From Cycas panzhihuaensis (lineage: Eukaryota; Cycadophyta): a stretch of DNA of 64,000 bases. The position numbers and the translations under genes are program-made. Shown piece after piece: positions 1 to 11,460 of this stretch. Within the stretch, counting starts at the first letter, position 1, and every line of letters starts with the position of its first letter. Under the pieces are notes generated by a model that was not told the origin of the DNA, searched no databases, and saw nothing but the letters and a program-made list of their open reading frames with translations. The stretch lies in contig CM041465.1 in assembly GCA_023213395.1 (NCBI GenBank), positions 73,291,741-73,355,740 of the forward strand, read 5' to 3'.

Positions 1-1360
1 TTATAAAATAGGCTTCCCTCTCCACCTTGGAATCATCTTCTTGGGTGAGTATGGCACCAACAGATTCATCGGTTGCTAAAGTATAAGAAGTAAAGGGCTG
101 ATCAAACAAAGGTAGGGCTAACATGGGAGTTGAGATGAAAGCCCTCTTAAGCTCTTGAAAGCCTTCTTGGGCTTGAGGGGTTCAAACAAATGGTTTCCTT
201 TTTTTAAGCAAGTTAGTCAACGACCTTGCATTGATAATGAAGTCTGCCAAAAATTACCGCAAGAAACCTAATCGCTCCAAACTTGACTTAATTTGTCATT
301 GCATCTTTGGTGGTGGCATCTCTACTATAGCCTTGACCTTATCAAGGTAAACTTGGATCCCTTGTTGGGATACTAAAAAGCCCAACAACTTGCCAGTCGT
401 TACCAAAAAAATAGATTTAAGTAGATTAAGACTGGTGTAGTATTTACAACACCTAATGAATATCTTTTTAAGATCCGTAAGGTGATCAACCCTTTTATGG
501 GAAAGGCCCATTAAATCATTCATAAAGACCTCAAGAATCTTATTGATGAGGTTTTCAAAGATGAAGCACATGGCCCTTTGATAATTTGCCCTAGTACTCT
601 TCAAACCAAAGGGCATGGCCTTATAAGCGAACATTCCTTAATGAGTTGTAAAGGTAGTTTGATAGCAATTTTTATGAGATATTTGTATTTGGTTGTATTT
701 TGAAAAGCCATCAATTAAGGACATAACCTTAAACCCCATAATACAATTAATGATTTAGTTAATAAATGGGAGAGGGAAGTTGTCCTTGGGACATGCATTC
801 TTAACATCCTAGAAATCAATACATATGTCTATAGTTTCATTCTTTTTAGCAGCCAAGACTATGTTAGACACCCGTTTTGGGTAGTCAATAGAAGAGATAA
901 GGCCCACACTATGTAACTTTTTGACCTCCATCTTAACTATTGTCAATAATTTATAGCGCAAAGGGTGTTGTTTTTACTGCACATGTTAGGCACTTGGGAT
1001 CATTGTGAGGTTGTGGGAATAGTCCCATATAAAGACATCATGGAACTCGTGAAAGAGTTTCATACACTCCCTAACTTCTTAAGGGGAATATTTAGCCCTA
1101 ATCTTAATAACCCTATCAAAGGCAAGGATGATGTCCTTGGTTACCCTTACACATAATACATTCCCCTCCTCGAAGTGAGGGGGGGCTTGGTCAATGGATA
1201 GATTGAGTGGAGTGCATGTTTTGTTAGGATTCCATAAACCAAGTTTATGGTATCTGGAAGGCAAGTTGGGGGAGGACCCTGCTAAATACTCTAGCAAAGC
1301 GTCATCATTCTCAAAGCAATCTATCCCATGGATAATCTTTATTATAGGAAACAAAGGTTA
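1..1360 (-). pseudogene. gypsy pol fragment: RT and start of RNase H
   Basis: Reading leftward from about 1360, a linker leads into YSPxEVRECMKLFHEFHDVF (about 1090-1030), the usual entry to gypsy RT. Next come SSIDYPKRVSNIVLAAKK (about 890), ICIDFxDVKNACPKDNF (about 810), the loop DGFSKYNQIQI (about 700) and MPFGLKSTRANYQRAM (about 610-565). The catalytic YxDD position reads FMND, so the active site is lost. A frameshift in the T run near 200 separates this frame from TPQAQEGFQELKRAF and LATDESVGAILTQED, the RT-RNase H connection and RNase H start. Several stops sit where CGA, CAA or TGG would be expected. It is non-functional. Confidence 0.85.
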
Positions 1361-2091
1361 TTGTAGAGGCAAGATAGGTTGGTAATAATTAGTTAACCAA
1401 TCCATATAATCGGGTGACTCTTCCAAAGAGTTGAAATGTACTCGCATGATAGATCTACCTTTTGCTTGAGGTGGAGGACTTTAGAAAGGTATAGGGTCAC
1501 AAACAATGGACTTATCACGAGAAAAGATGGCCTTCACATCATTATTATTGCTATGAGCCAAAGGGGAATGGTTCAACTCTTTGGATGAATGTCCTTAGGT
1601 CAGTTGAGTCCCTACATACCTAAGCAAATTTATAGTGCATGGAAGGTAGGAGAAAATTAATGGGGAACCTACCATATAGTCATTGAATTCATTACGTACA
1701 CCCCAAGGGATTCCCCCTTGGAATGTGGCTTAGATTGAGGGAGGAGGGGAAGGCCCCCTATGTGATCCTTCAAGTTAAGTAGGATCCGCCTGATCAGAGT
1801 GTCTGTTGTGTAGGAGATAAGATGAATGGTAAGCCACCCATGCCCTAAGGTAAGGGGACTCTTGTCTTAAAAGAGACAAGGTGGATTGGGCTTGAGACAA
1901 ACTTGATTGATATAAGTTTGGGCCAAAGGGAGGAGGAGTGTCTACATGAGGTGGCATTCCCTTAGTAATGTTAAGGAAAGAGACTTAGCATGGGGATTCC
2001 TCATAATCTTCATTGACAGACTCCTTGTCACTAAGAAGGGCCAGATAGTCTAACTCCCAATACCGATTGGGGCAAAACGAACTAAATTTGG

Positions 2092-2530
2092 CTAGGATAA
2101 AGGAGCTAGCTCACTTTTGTAGGGTGCCTCACATTCAAAGAATGTAATGATCGATAGGTCTGAGGAGTCCTCTTCTTTATTTACAACTCTAAAGATAGCT
2201 TGGCAAGGCCAATGAGATGACTTAATAGGCAGGGGCTCCCGAATAACAACTTTAATTTGTCCTTGGTGGATAAATTTGAGTTGGCCCCATTGTGAGGAAC
2301 ATACCACTTCTATTTAATCTAACCAAGGTCATCCTAATAGGAGATTGTAATTAACATCAATGTCAAAAATAAGGATGTCTATTTCTACAGTCTTGTCCTC
2401 CAATATGAGTAAAAGGGTCATTGTCCACAATGATGCCTTCTCACTTCCATCATAGCCTTGGCATCTCCAAGGGATAAGCTCTAGGGCCTTTATGCTGATC
2501 CTTGGCTGATGGGAGGTCATGTGGGTTGAA
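2092..2530 (-). pseudogene. gypsy aspartic protease domain remnant
   Basis: The minus frame reads KTVEIDILIFDIDVNYNLLLG, then a stop where Arg is expected, then PWLD, a second stop, and VVCSSQWGQLKFIHQG. This is the C-terminal part of the retroviral-type protease of plant gypsy elements, where LLGRPW is followed by a segment ending in LKFxxxG. One frame continues across both stops, so they look like point mutations (CGA to TGA in the Arg case) and not frameshifts. The catalytic Asp region upstream was not seen clearly. It lies between gag and RT, as expected. Confidence 0.7.
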
Positions 2531-3889
2531 CGTGATAAAAGTGGACCTATGTGAGGAAGTGCCCATGGAGTGAATAGGGGTATTGTTATACCCTAAAGCC
2601 TCCAAGAGGAGGGCTCTCTAGGCGGGGCATCTCTTTTGGACATCCATCATGGACATTCCAATAGAGACAATATGAAGTTCTTCAATAATTAAGAAAGCCT
2701 TCCATTTTCCCATGGGTTAGGGGATAGTGCACTTGAAATCATAATGCCTTGGTCATATGGGTATAGTCTTTGGGATAACAAATATCTTTATTGGAGGACT
2801 CTCCAAGGAGGGTTGTTATTGTGAGGTGTAGGCCTTACCAGCTTCCTTTACCACTTGAGAACATGTGATCGGGCATACTTGCGTGGTCTTAAGCAATTGG
2901 ATGATCCTCTTGCCCTTAATTTTGGGTTGCGAGGATGTTGTAGGTTGAGCCATTAGGCTCAAAGGAGAAGAGGTATTACCAGGCTCATTGGCCTTGGATT
3001 GGTCTGATGGAGGGGGAGGAGGGGAGCCCTTCTAATCCTAGATCTTTTGTTCTGTTGTTGGGACCCTTATTCTTATTCCTCATGATTAGGGAATGGATCT
3101 TGATGTAGTGACTACTCCAAATTAGGTTTGGAAGCACCTTGAGGTGGAAGGTCATGTGGTAGTGCTAATTTGGGGTGTTGTGTCCAACACCTCAAATCAT
3201 CATAGGTGCACTTGCCATGAACTATGCACCACTTCTTTTCAGGAGGAGGTCTTGCTCTCTTCCCTTATAAATATTGAGTACTCTCATTTTTGGGCAGTGG
3301 GGTTTAGGCAGTTTAATAAACCTACCGATATCCTTATGGAAATGGGTATGGTTTAGATGTAAATTGAGCCAATTGTAGTTTCAAGTCTCTTGTCATTTGC
3401 TCAAAGGAGCAAACAACAGAGGTAAGAGGATCCATGGTCTTATTGATCACGTTGATAAGGGGCCTAAATAGTTACAATGGTCCCTTTGTGGAGGAGGCAA
3501 TGCCTCGTGACATTGTGCGTTCTTAGGAATCTTCTTAAGACTAGCTTAGATCTCAATAGATTCTAATGCCAAGCATTTAACTATAGTAGATTCCCACATT
3601 GTTGCCCCCACTTTTAGGACTTCCATGTGAACTTCAGGATGCAACTCTTTCATAAAGATGTCCCTCTTCAACTCTTTCGATAACGTCTCCTTGGAAGAGT
3701 AGAGGAGGTCATGGAATCACCTGACAAAGTCACGGTTCAATTCTTCATGGCCTTGCTCGAGTGAAAGGAGAGAAGGGCTTTAACCCCACTTTTGAAAGGC
3801 CTTACTACATCAAAATAGTTGACAAAAATGTCAACTAGTTTTTGGAATGTAAAAATAAAGTGGGCAAGGAAACGATTGAACCACTTCAA

Positions 3890-5080
3890 TGTATCTCCTT
3901 AAGGCAACCTAGGAAATAACTTTATGAGTATGTGGTCATATGCCCAATAATCTATGCATGCCATGGTAAATTCCCTGACATGATCCATAGAGTCTTGAGA
4001 GGAGAAGCCATCGAATTTAGGCACTTTGAGTGGATGAGGGGGCAAGTTGGTCCTTAGCACCTCCATAGAAAGCAAGCTTGACTTGTAGTCAATGAAGGGG
4101 CATACCCCAAGTTGAGCTAATGGGTTGAAAGGAGGGTAGGTGGGGGCCGTGTAAGGGTACTTACTACTCACATATGGTGTATAAAAAGGGGTTGCGTAGG
4201 GCATATGCCCCTGATAATAAAGAGGGTATGATGATGTGGTGTATGAGGCTCTTCCTAATTGGTAGGGAGGAGGGGGTCCCCCATAGGAGTAAGATGAGTA
4301 AGGAGATGGGCGAGTGTGCCTCGGTCCACCTCGAGGACAAAGAGTGTATGTAGGAGGGATGTAAGTCGATGCCCTCAAAGGGATGGGTATGAAATAAGAT
4401 GATGAATAAGGGGTCGTTAACCCTCCTTGAGGGGGAACTAAGGATGGGATAGGTTACATCATTTGGCATGATGGATGAGGTAAAGATTTTTAGCCAAAAG
4501 GTCCCCCAATGGGAGGGGTAACCCCATAGGGTTAGAGTGAGTCCACCTTATATGTAAGTAGGGGATTAGAGCCCACATGCCCCCAAGGTTGTGATGTATA
4601 CCTTGGGAAAATATATAGGGATAGATCCCCATGATAGGAATGTAAATGAATAGGGGCCAAACCTACTTGCCTTGGATGGTAAGGACGCAAAGGTATGGTG
4701 GATGAAAGTGGAGGAACAGGGACCACCATAGTTGGTTGTGGATTTGTCGCTTAAAGGGGAGGCACATTTGTTGCCATTTAGGGAGCTTGCGTGCCTTATA
4801 AAGCTTCTTAATTAGGTGGAGCACCCATACAAATGGGTGTTGTGGTGGTGGTCTCTTGGAGAGAGGTCATTGTAGGCTAAATGGAGGAAGGAAGGGGAAT
4901 AGTGGAAGAAGCAAATGCTAAGCTAAGGAGTAACTATAGTAGCCACCTTGAGGGGGCTTGATTGATCATCGCTTCAAAGCATTCTCTTAAAGCCTCCACT
5001 TCATCCCTGGGTGGAGTATAGTTTAGGTCATAGGAGGCAGTTGGCTCTCCTTATTGACTCAGATATGCAAGAACGAGATT
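3890..5080 (-). pseudogene. gypsy gag remnant
   Basis: The 159-residue open stretch (4378-3899) begins with a Pro/Tyr-rich segment rich in PPY and YSSY motifs. It ends with LKVPKFDGFSSQDSMDHVRE, a Cys and Asp-Tyr pair, and LIKLFPRLP. This is the core of the plant gypsy gag capsid domain, usually of the form P-K-F-D-G-x-x-D-P-x-x-H...LxLFPxSL. Upstream frames (about 5080-4530) hold YTPPRDEVEALRECFEAMIN and more Pro-rich sequence separated by stops. Gag would package the element RNA in cytoplasmic particles. It is broken by stops and small frameshifts. Confidence 0.75.
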
Positions 5081-5480
5081 GGGCACATGTTCCAAATATA
5101 GAGTATGCTCATGAAGTTAGGATCCCTCAAACACATATGCTTGAGGGACTATAGAGTATACTTTTGTTTGTTCATACAAGTGGTATGAAGGATCCCTACT
5201 AGTATGGGTAGGATCTTCATATGGGTATTAAGCCTCTATATGAGGCCAATCAGGGGCATATGAGTTGTAGGCCCAATTCGATGGGCATCCCTCCATCAAT
5301 GACCCTTGGTCACTTGATTCGATGGGGGCATAAGGTGATGGCACTTCTAAAGATGGTAAGCCATGCGATTGACAAGATATATATCGCATTCACAAGCTCA
5401 CCAATCCACCTGGAAGGGTACAAAGAGGGGGTCAGGGGTAAGACGTGTATAAATCACAACTTAACACCCTAATGAGCTAA

Positions 5481-7290
5481 ATATGTGGGGAGGTGATGTG
5501 AGAAATGCCTAGAATGAGTCAAGGGCCTTCCTACTGGCAAGTCCCTAGTATGGTTGCCAGTGAAACATGCCAGATGGTAGGTGACCTAATATGATTACAC
5601 TTTAATGGTAACAAGGGGCCTAGGGTGTGGGACCTCTACATATGTAAGTAGATCCTATGATGCCAATGTTCAGCATTGATGTGCTACTTGAGCATGATTA
5701 CAAAGGTAGAAGCAATCTAAGATAAGGAGGCTAGACTAAGGTCAACAAGTGGATGTACATTTGTATGAAATAAGGGCACAATTACGGTCTTAAGCTAGCC
5801 TATGGCAAACTGATGGAGGCAATACATTCATAGATGCAACTATATACTCTTTGTATTTTTAATACACTCATTAAATCTACTCTAAGTAAAGGTTATGATT
5901 TATCCTCACAGATTTGGGACTCATGATTGCACAATCCCTTCTCACTTGGGCTTGTAGTAAAGTAGACTATCTATTGGTCTAATTCCCTATCTTGAAAATG
6001 CAATGCAATGCATATGCAAACAAACGACATGCAATGCAACTAATCCTTTTCTTTCCTTTTTCATTTTTTTTTTGAATAAAGGAAAGGAAGAAAAGTATGG
6101 GAAGAGAGATGAGCAAACTAAAGTAACTCATTCTTCTTTTTTTTTATCCCCTAATCCTTTTCTCTTTTCTTTTTTTTTATTTTGGGAAAAAAAGGGGAAA
6201 AGGAGTAATAAGAAAATGAAGAAATCTTTATGCCTTTCTTTTTTTCTTTCTCTTTCTTTTCTTTGAGACACAACAAAAATAAGAAACTAAAAGGGATGGG
6301 GCGTACCTAGAGAAGAGTAGGTTGAAGTAGTGAGAGCCCTCTTCTAGCAAGTTGTAATGTCTTTGGTACGATGAGAAAAGAAAGGAGCTAATACTTAACC
6401 ACTCTTAAAAGAATTTCAATAGCATTTCTGCTTACCAAAAGCCTTTATGATAAAAGAAAGAGTGTAAAAATCGTAAAAATTGAGGGAAAAAATAAAAGGA
6501 AAGGAAGTGTGGAGCTTATCTTTTTTAAAGTGGTTGGTATGGAGGTTGTTGAAATGTTTGGGTGATGGATAACAATTGAGAGTCTTACAAACTTTTATCT
6601 CCTCCCTACAAACATGTTAGTTTGTTGTAAGGATAACAAATCTACAATATCTCCAATGAAAATAATCATATGTAGCTCATGAAAAGGAATAAGCTCAAAG
6701 CATAAAGAAATAATCCCAAATTTATAAGTATAAAAGAAGAAAATGGATTAGGTTGGAGTGCCTCGGAATAGAAACCATTCCACAATTTATAAGGATTCCT
6801 AAGTTGTACTTGGGAACCTCCCCAACCATGCAATTTCTAAAATCAATCAACAAAGAAGTAAGCAAAAAGAGAGCTATGAAGAAACGTTACCCAATGGATG
6901 AAAGCAATCAATAATTAAGGAAACCTTTTAGCTAATCCTACCATAAAATCATACACTCATGGAATATGACTATGGCAAACAAAAGAGAAAGGAAGTGAAG
7001 CCAAGCAAAATGGAGTGGATTACCTATACCTTGTGAATATTTGTGGGCCAATAGTAGTTGGTTCTTCTCCAAGGACTCTTAAGTTACTTTGGGTATATGC
7101 TTGCAATCTCCAAGCGAAAGTTAGTGGGTTTTATCAAATTTCTAGAATTCTAGCAAAAATCTGACAATATAACAATAGGGTTACTTAATCATAAAGGTAT
7201 CCTCCTTTTCCTTTGGAAAAAGGAAGGGATTTATAGATGAAGTAAAGGTAAAGGGTTGGTATTTTTTGCCTAAAATATAGAAAAAATCAT
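5481..7290 (-). other. leader and possible 5' LTR of the Tat-like gypsy
   Basis: No gene was found. The stretch has purine/pyrimidine runs, strongest at 6030-6265. A minus-strand TATA-like box, TATAAATCCC (7235-7226), follows AT-rich sequence, so part of this is probably U3/R of the 5' LTR. With the 3' LTR outside the window, the LTR ends cannot be set, and no clear PBS was recognised. Confidence 0.4.
6030..6265. repeat. low-complexity purine/pyrimidine tract
   Basis: Long T-rich and A/G-rich runs alternate (C-T-T-T units at both ends, A-A-G-G units in the middle). The plus-strand open frame across it, rich in Lys, Phe and Ser, is a product of composition. Confidence 0.7.
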
Positions 7291-7489
7291 TAATAAAAAC
7301 CCATGAATCTTGCTCATGGTTTGAAACATTTTACTTGAAAAAAGCAAAAAATTATGAGGATTGAGGCATGTTTAGCCTCTCAATGCTAATGCAAGCTGAC
7401 TTGGGGTTGACATGGCTTGCCAAATCTTAGAATCGATCATTTATAAGCCAATTATCATTGTTAAACTCAAATTTAGGTTGGTGACAGTC

Positions 7490-7555
7490 GTACCATGAAT
7501 TTATTTATGGTACCATGAACATGTTTGCAGTATCATGAAGTGCCTTGTGGTACTA
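7490..7555. repeat. short tandem array, 20-bp spacing
   Basis: GTACCATGAA recurs at 7490, 7510 and (as GTATCATGAA) 7530, and GTAC again at 7550, exactly 20 bp apart. The ten bases between the motifs differ, so only half of each unit is conserved. It may belong to the U3 of the flanking gypsy LTR. Confidence 0.6.
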
Positions 7556-7924
7556 CTTTTGTAGTCAAAAAATAAGGTGATAAAGCAACAAAGTCTATTT
7601 TTTCACTAATTTTTATCATATAATCAAGTAGACTCATAAATGATAGGTCCTAAAGATAGTAATCAGTCAACATTGAGTGACAACAAGGTGAAAATGAGGC
7701 TAAATAGGCAAAAATGAGGTAACAATCAATAAGGAAACAAATTGCAAGTGGTTGGAGAGGTATCATTTCCAACCTAAGAAATTTAATGGGTGGACATAAC
7801 AGCCATGGATCGAGGTCTTGATCGCCATCAACATGTAAGAAGGGCATGCATCAACCATCAAGCAAGCGATCAAGCATATACCAACCATACAATCCTTAGA
7901 TATAAATCAATAAAGAGTAAAAAA
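7556..7924. other. no recognisable gene
   Basis: AT-rich sequence between the gypsy leader region and the first LTR fragment of element 0. Nothing recognisable was seen on either strand. A deletion breakpoint is inferred somewhere near its right end (see findings). Confidence 0.4.
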
Positions 7925-8136
7925 GGGTGATAAGCATCTTATACTTATCTTACTTGGTTGAGTATCCAAACCCCATTCCCAGAAGTCAGGAAATAGGTGC
8001 TTACCTTTCCACTTAATATAAAGTACTTAATCCCATTTTATAGTGTTTCCACCATATAACTGATTAATAGAATATAATATCTTAATTAACCAATCAAATA
8101 AGGCAATATTAAATTACCACTTAACATATTTAAATA
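7925..8136 (-). mobile_element. element 0: 3' LTR fragment, 5'-truncated
   Basis: The sequence aligns by eye with 29640-29825: the shared core CCACTTAATATAAAGT is followed by similar spacing to CACTTAACATAT. Only the right half of the LTR has a match; the part equivalent to 10443-10552 and 29498-29630 is not recognisable to the left, so the LTR is truncated or very decayed. The start is approximate. A modest polypurine stretch on the minus strand (ATTAAGAAGCC) lies immediately to the right, as expected before a minus-strand 3' LTR. Confidence 0.55.
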
Positions 8137-10430
8137 TGGCTTCTTAATATTGACTTATGAGAAACTGAAAGACAATAAGCATGAGAATACATCACTATGC
8201 AAATCCTCCCTTGAGAATGACTTCATGATGGAGAATGCATCTAAATAATAGTTTGTAATATTTAAATCTATTTAAAACATATGTGCTTTGCCTGAGTTTA
8301 TTATAATCCATATAATGAAAAAACCATGTACTAGATGACGTGGATAATTGGTCACTACAACTCCTAGTTTATTAGGATGTTCTTTATATATATAGTTCAT
8401 CAACATTTTAATTGTGCTTGCCTGGAATGTATCTCAACCAAATAGAATTGATTGGATGCTTCATGAAATACACTTAAATTAGAGTTTTCAACCCTAAAAA
8501 CTAAATTTTGAAGCACAATAATATAAATTTAGAAACCAACAATTGTCAAATAATGAAGAAGCATATAATTGAAAACCTAATCAAATTTCTCCATGAATCT
8601 AAATCTTAAAATGTCTTTAAATCTTGCTAAAATATGAAAATATCAATTCTAAAGCTTGAAAGGTCAAAAATCAGAAATTTAATTGCACATATGTGTAGAC
8701 CTTAAAAAAACACTTTGAATTAAAAAAAGAATTTTTGAAATAAGATATTAAATGATCAAGTTTTAGTGACTTGAAGATTATGTGGGAAATTGAGTAAATT
8801 TGACTATTTTTAATGAGATGCAAAATTGACCTAAATTTTCACTACCAAATCAAAACACAAGTATACTTTATAACTGCTTATTTCAATGGCATCTGAACTA
8901 GGATCTCAAAATGTTGATAAAACTAAAATTATGTGTCCTAGTGAAAAGTTACGCTTAAAAGAGTACAGGTAATTATATGAAATTCTAAACTTTTATTAAA
9001 ATTATGGCATTTGCCCCTTTTCAAAATAACCCTAATCATATCTTAAATTCCATAGGATTGAGGGCTAATGCACAAGGGGCTAATGGTTGAACTTCATAAA
9101 AATTTCTAATTTGGTTTAATCAAACCAAACCATTGGAAAAGATATATATTTAAATAACCAAATTTAAAGAACAACATACCCATGTTTTCAAAAATTAATT
9201 ATTGTTACAAAAGAACTTGATTTAGATACCAAAAATTACTAGATCTCTTGATGAATAATTAAAGGAAGATCATGACAACTCAAAAATCATGTAAACAAGT
9301 TTTTAAAAATGTACTTTTAATGGAGATATTCATTGGTAATATTATGGAGGAGCGTGAGGTTATGGCGCAATGTAAGGACATGTAGCTTTGTCGAGAGCCA
9401 CTAGACCTATGTAGGGCTGCCAATCCACCAATGGGTGCCATAGAAGGTTGTGCACAACAACATGAGCAACGAGAGGATGCCTTGGAGATGTATGAGGGTT
9501 TATGAAGAGTCCATAGGCCAATTAAGATTATCACAGAAGGAGAATAAATTCATATGAGATCCCAACAACTAAGAATAATTAAAAATACTCAGTTAAAGCT
9601 AGCTAAGTAAGAAATAGAGTGCCCAATAAAGAAGAAGAAGGACAAAGCCATGTGTAGAGCTGCCTAAACTGCCTAACACCAACAAAAGGTTTAGGTACAC
9701 ACCAGACAAACTAGCAAAACCTTACAAGGGAAAGATCTACAAAATACACAAAAAATAACTACTTAGTTCTACTATTGTTCTACCTTAATAGTGAACTACT
9801 TGCAAAACCATCTAAGCCTAAAGATTTTAACTAAAAGTGCCTTTTCAATGAATATAAAAAACATGCACATGATGAGCTCTAAATGAATATGAAGCTATAA
9901 TGAAACTATATTTAAAGAAACTAAATTAGTCTACAATACATTCAATTGAGCTGGAAATTAAAGGTGGCTTGTAAATAAGCATTAAACATGCATAAAATAG
10001 GCTTGAAATAAACATGAAATTAACCTCAAATTTGCCACCAAATTAAGAGAATGATATCTAGTATGCACCAAATCGGTACTGAATGGTAATTGGATACTAG
10101 CTTTACAACCTATTAACTTACCTTAAATAACTAAATTGTTGAATTATGATTGAAGCCTATTGAATAAAAACTGAGAGAGATGTACGAAATAAGGCATTGT
10201 AAGGAGATTGTTAGACGGCTACCAATAATCCTAAGAGAGGACTAGGTAAGAGAGAATCCAAGGAGCTAATGTATTTGAATGCTCTTGATGTGTCTACAAA
10301 ATATACCACATGTAATAAGGCAGGAATATACTAAAACAAGTTTAAAAATAAACTAAATAGCTTGAGGAAACCAAACTTTGAATCAAATTAAACATGTACA
10401 TAGATGAAGCTCTTGATATTTTGTCAACTT
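8137..10430 (-). mobile_element. element 0: interior without recognisable coding
   Basis: A 2.3-kb stretch lies between a truncated LTR and a PBS. It is AT-rich, and no gag or pol motif was seen on either strand. The 84-residue frame at 9534-9280 (minus) resembles nothing known to me. A non-autonomous (LARD-like) element or a heavily deleted copy would both fit. Confidence 0.4.
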
Positions 10431-10442
10431 GTTATGATACCA
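10431..10442 (-). other. primer-binding site of element 0
   Basis: The minus strand reads TGGTATCATAAC directly after the LTR terminus. The first eight bases match the initiator-Met PBS. The element reads leftward from here. Confidence 0.6.
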
Positions 10443-10552
10443 TGTTAGAAAATAGATTTTACTACCATATAAAAATATCATATATAACATTAATACCATG
10501 ATGAATAAACTAAAGTAATAAGGTCATTAGATGTAATAGGATTGTTAATAAT
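10443..10552 (-). mobile_element. element 0: 5' LTR, left piece
   Basis: Starts TGTTAGAAAA right next to the PBS and stops at 10552 where copia C1 begins. The sequence resumes at 29498. ATAAT (10548-10552) and ACAAC (29498-29502) are the decayed target-site copies of C1, differing at two C/T positions. Confidence 0.65.
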
Positions 10553-11043
10553 TGTTGAAGGTGGTATATGCTCTAATACCACAAAGATAGCCTAGGATCT
10601 CTTAGAGAGGGAATGTACTGGGAGACTAAGATAATTAATACCAAATCAATAACACTAAATGGACAAATAAGTAAGCAAGCATACACTCAAGTATATGAAG
10701 ATAATAGAGATGGAGGAGTAGGAATTGCTTCTATCTCTAAATAATAAGATTAGCTTGTATTTAATTAAGCAAGATAATAATACAATACCTTATTCCCATC
10801 ATAATCTACATGAGAAATGGTCTCAATATATAGAGGAGGGGGAATCTTGGGGGTTATATGTTTGACACTTATCAAACATGTACGCCTTGACCCATGTGCA
10901 CTCACATATGCAAAAGTGCATGAGGGGTACATTGACGCTCAAGTCACAACATCATATCACTAGAAGTGAAGCACCCTTACATAAAGTGCATGATGTTATA
11001 ATATAAAGTACATGACTTAACATTTAAATATTAAGCTCTAACA
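10553..11043 (-). mobile_element. copia C1 3' LTR
   Basis: TGTTGAAGG...CTCTAACA. It matches 28970-29497 along its length, and the inverse of 38843-39374 and 45354-45874. The minus-strand block TCTATATATTGAGACCAT is shared by all four. Next to it at 11044-11053 is a minus-strand PPT, AAAGGGGGG. Confidence 0.9.
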
Positions 11044-11101
11044 CCCCCCTTTAATGTTTATAATATTAAGATTTACTTAATGTATTGCACTAATTAAAAT
11101 G

Positions 11102-11460
11102 TTACTCCAAATATACCTCCATTGCAAGGTCATTGTTTAGGAAGGTGCTCTTCATGTCCATATGATGGATTGACTGTTTACATTGTATAACTTGGTCCAA
11201 TATTAGTTTAACAGTATTCATGCTTGTTGTGGGTGCAAAGGTTTCTCCATAGTTAATGCCTTCTTTATGTTTGAATACTTTGGCCACCAATCAAGCCTTG
11301 TGTCATTCGATGAAGTTATCAAATCAAAGTTTGGTTTTGTATCTCCTTTTGCAAGTAATTGTCTACTTTCTATTAGGTAATTTTACCAAATCCCAAGTTC
11401 CATTATTTTCAATAGAATAGATTTCTTCATCTACGACAATTTTCTACTTTTCATCTTTAC
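11102..11460 (-). pseudogene. copia C1 RT, N-terminal third only
   Basis: The minus frame reads LVAKVFKHKEGINYGETFAP (first residue in a stop-split context), then MNTVKLILDQ and MDMKSTFLNNDLAMEVYLE. These match the copia RT start (VAKGFxQ...DYxETFAP...MDVKxAFLNGxLxEEVYxxQP). Only about 60 bp separate the end of this motif from the PPT, so the YVDD core and all of RNase H are missing. The sister copy at 43850-45260 keeps both, so this is a private internal deletion. Confidence 0.85.

Larger units (their letters stand above)
1..5480 (-). mobile_element. Ty3/gypsy retrotransposon, Tat-like, 5' part, decayed
   Basis: In minus orientation the order is gag (about 5080-3900), protease (about 2520-2090), RT (about 960-181) and the beginning of RNase H (180-1). 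The window edge cuts the element, so the rest of RNase H, the integrase and the 3' LTR lie outside. The RT motif MPFGLKSTRANYQRAM, with an ACPKDNFPLP motif before it, resembles the Tat (Retand/Ogre) group rather than chromoviruses. Stops and frameshifts break every domain. The clade call is an inference from remembered motif patterns; the gypsy assignment itself is firm. Confidence 0.85.

Noticed and set aside
6003-6266. 87-residue plus-strand frame rich in Lys, Phe and Ser
   Set aside because: Low-complexity purine/pyrimidine runs give the open frame; no domain.
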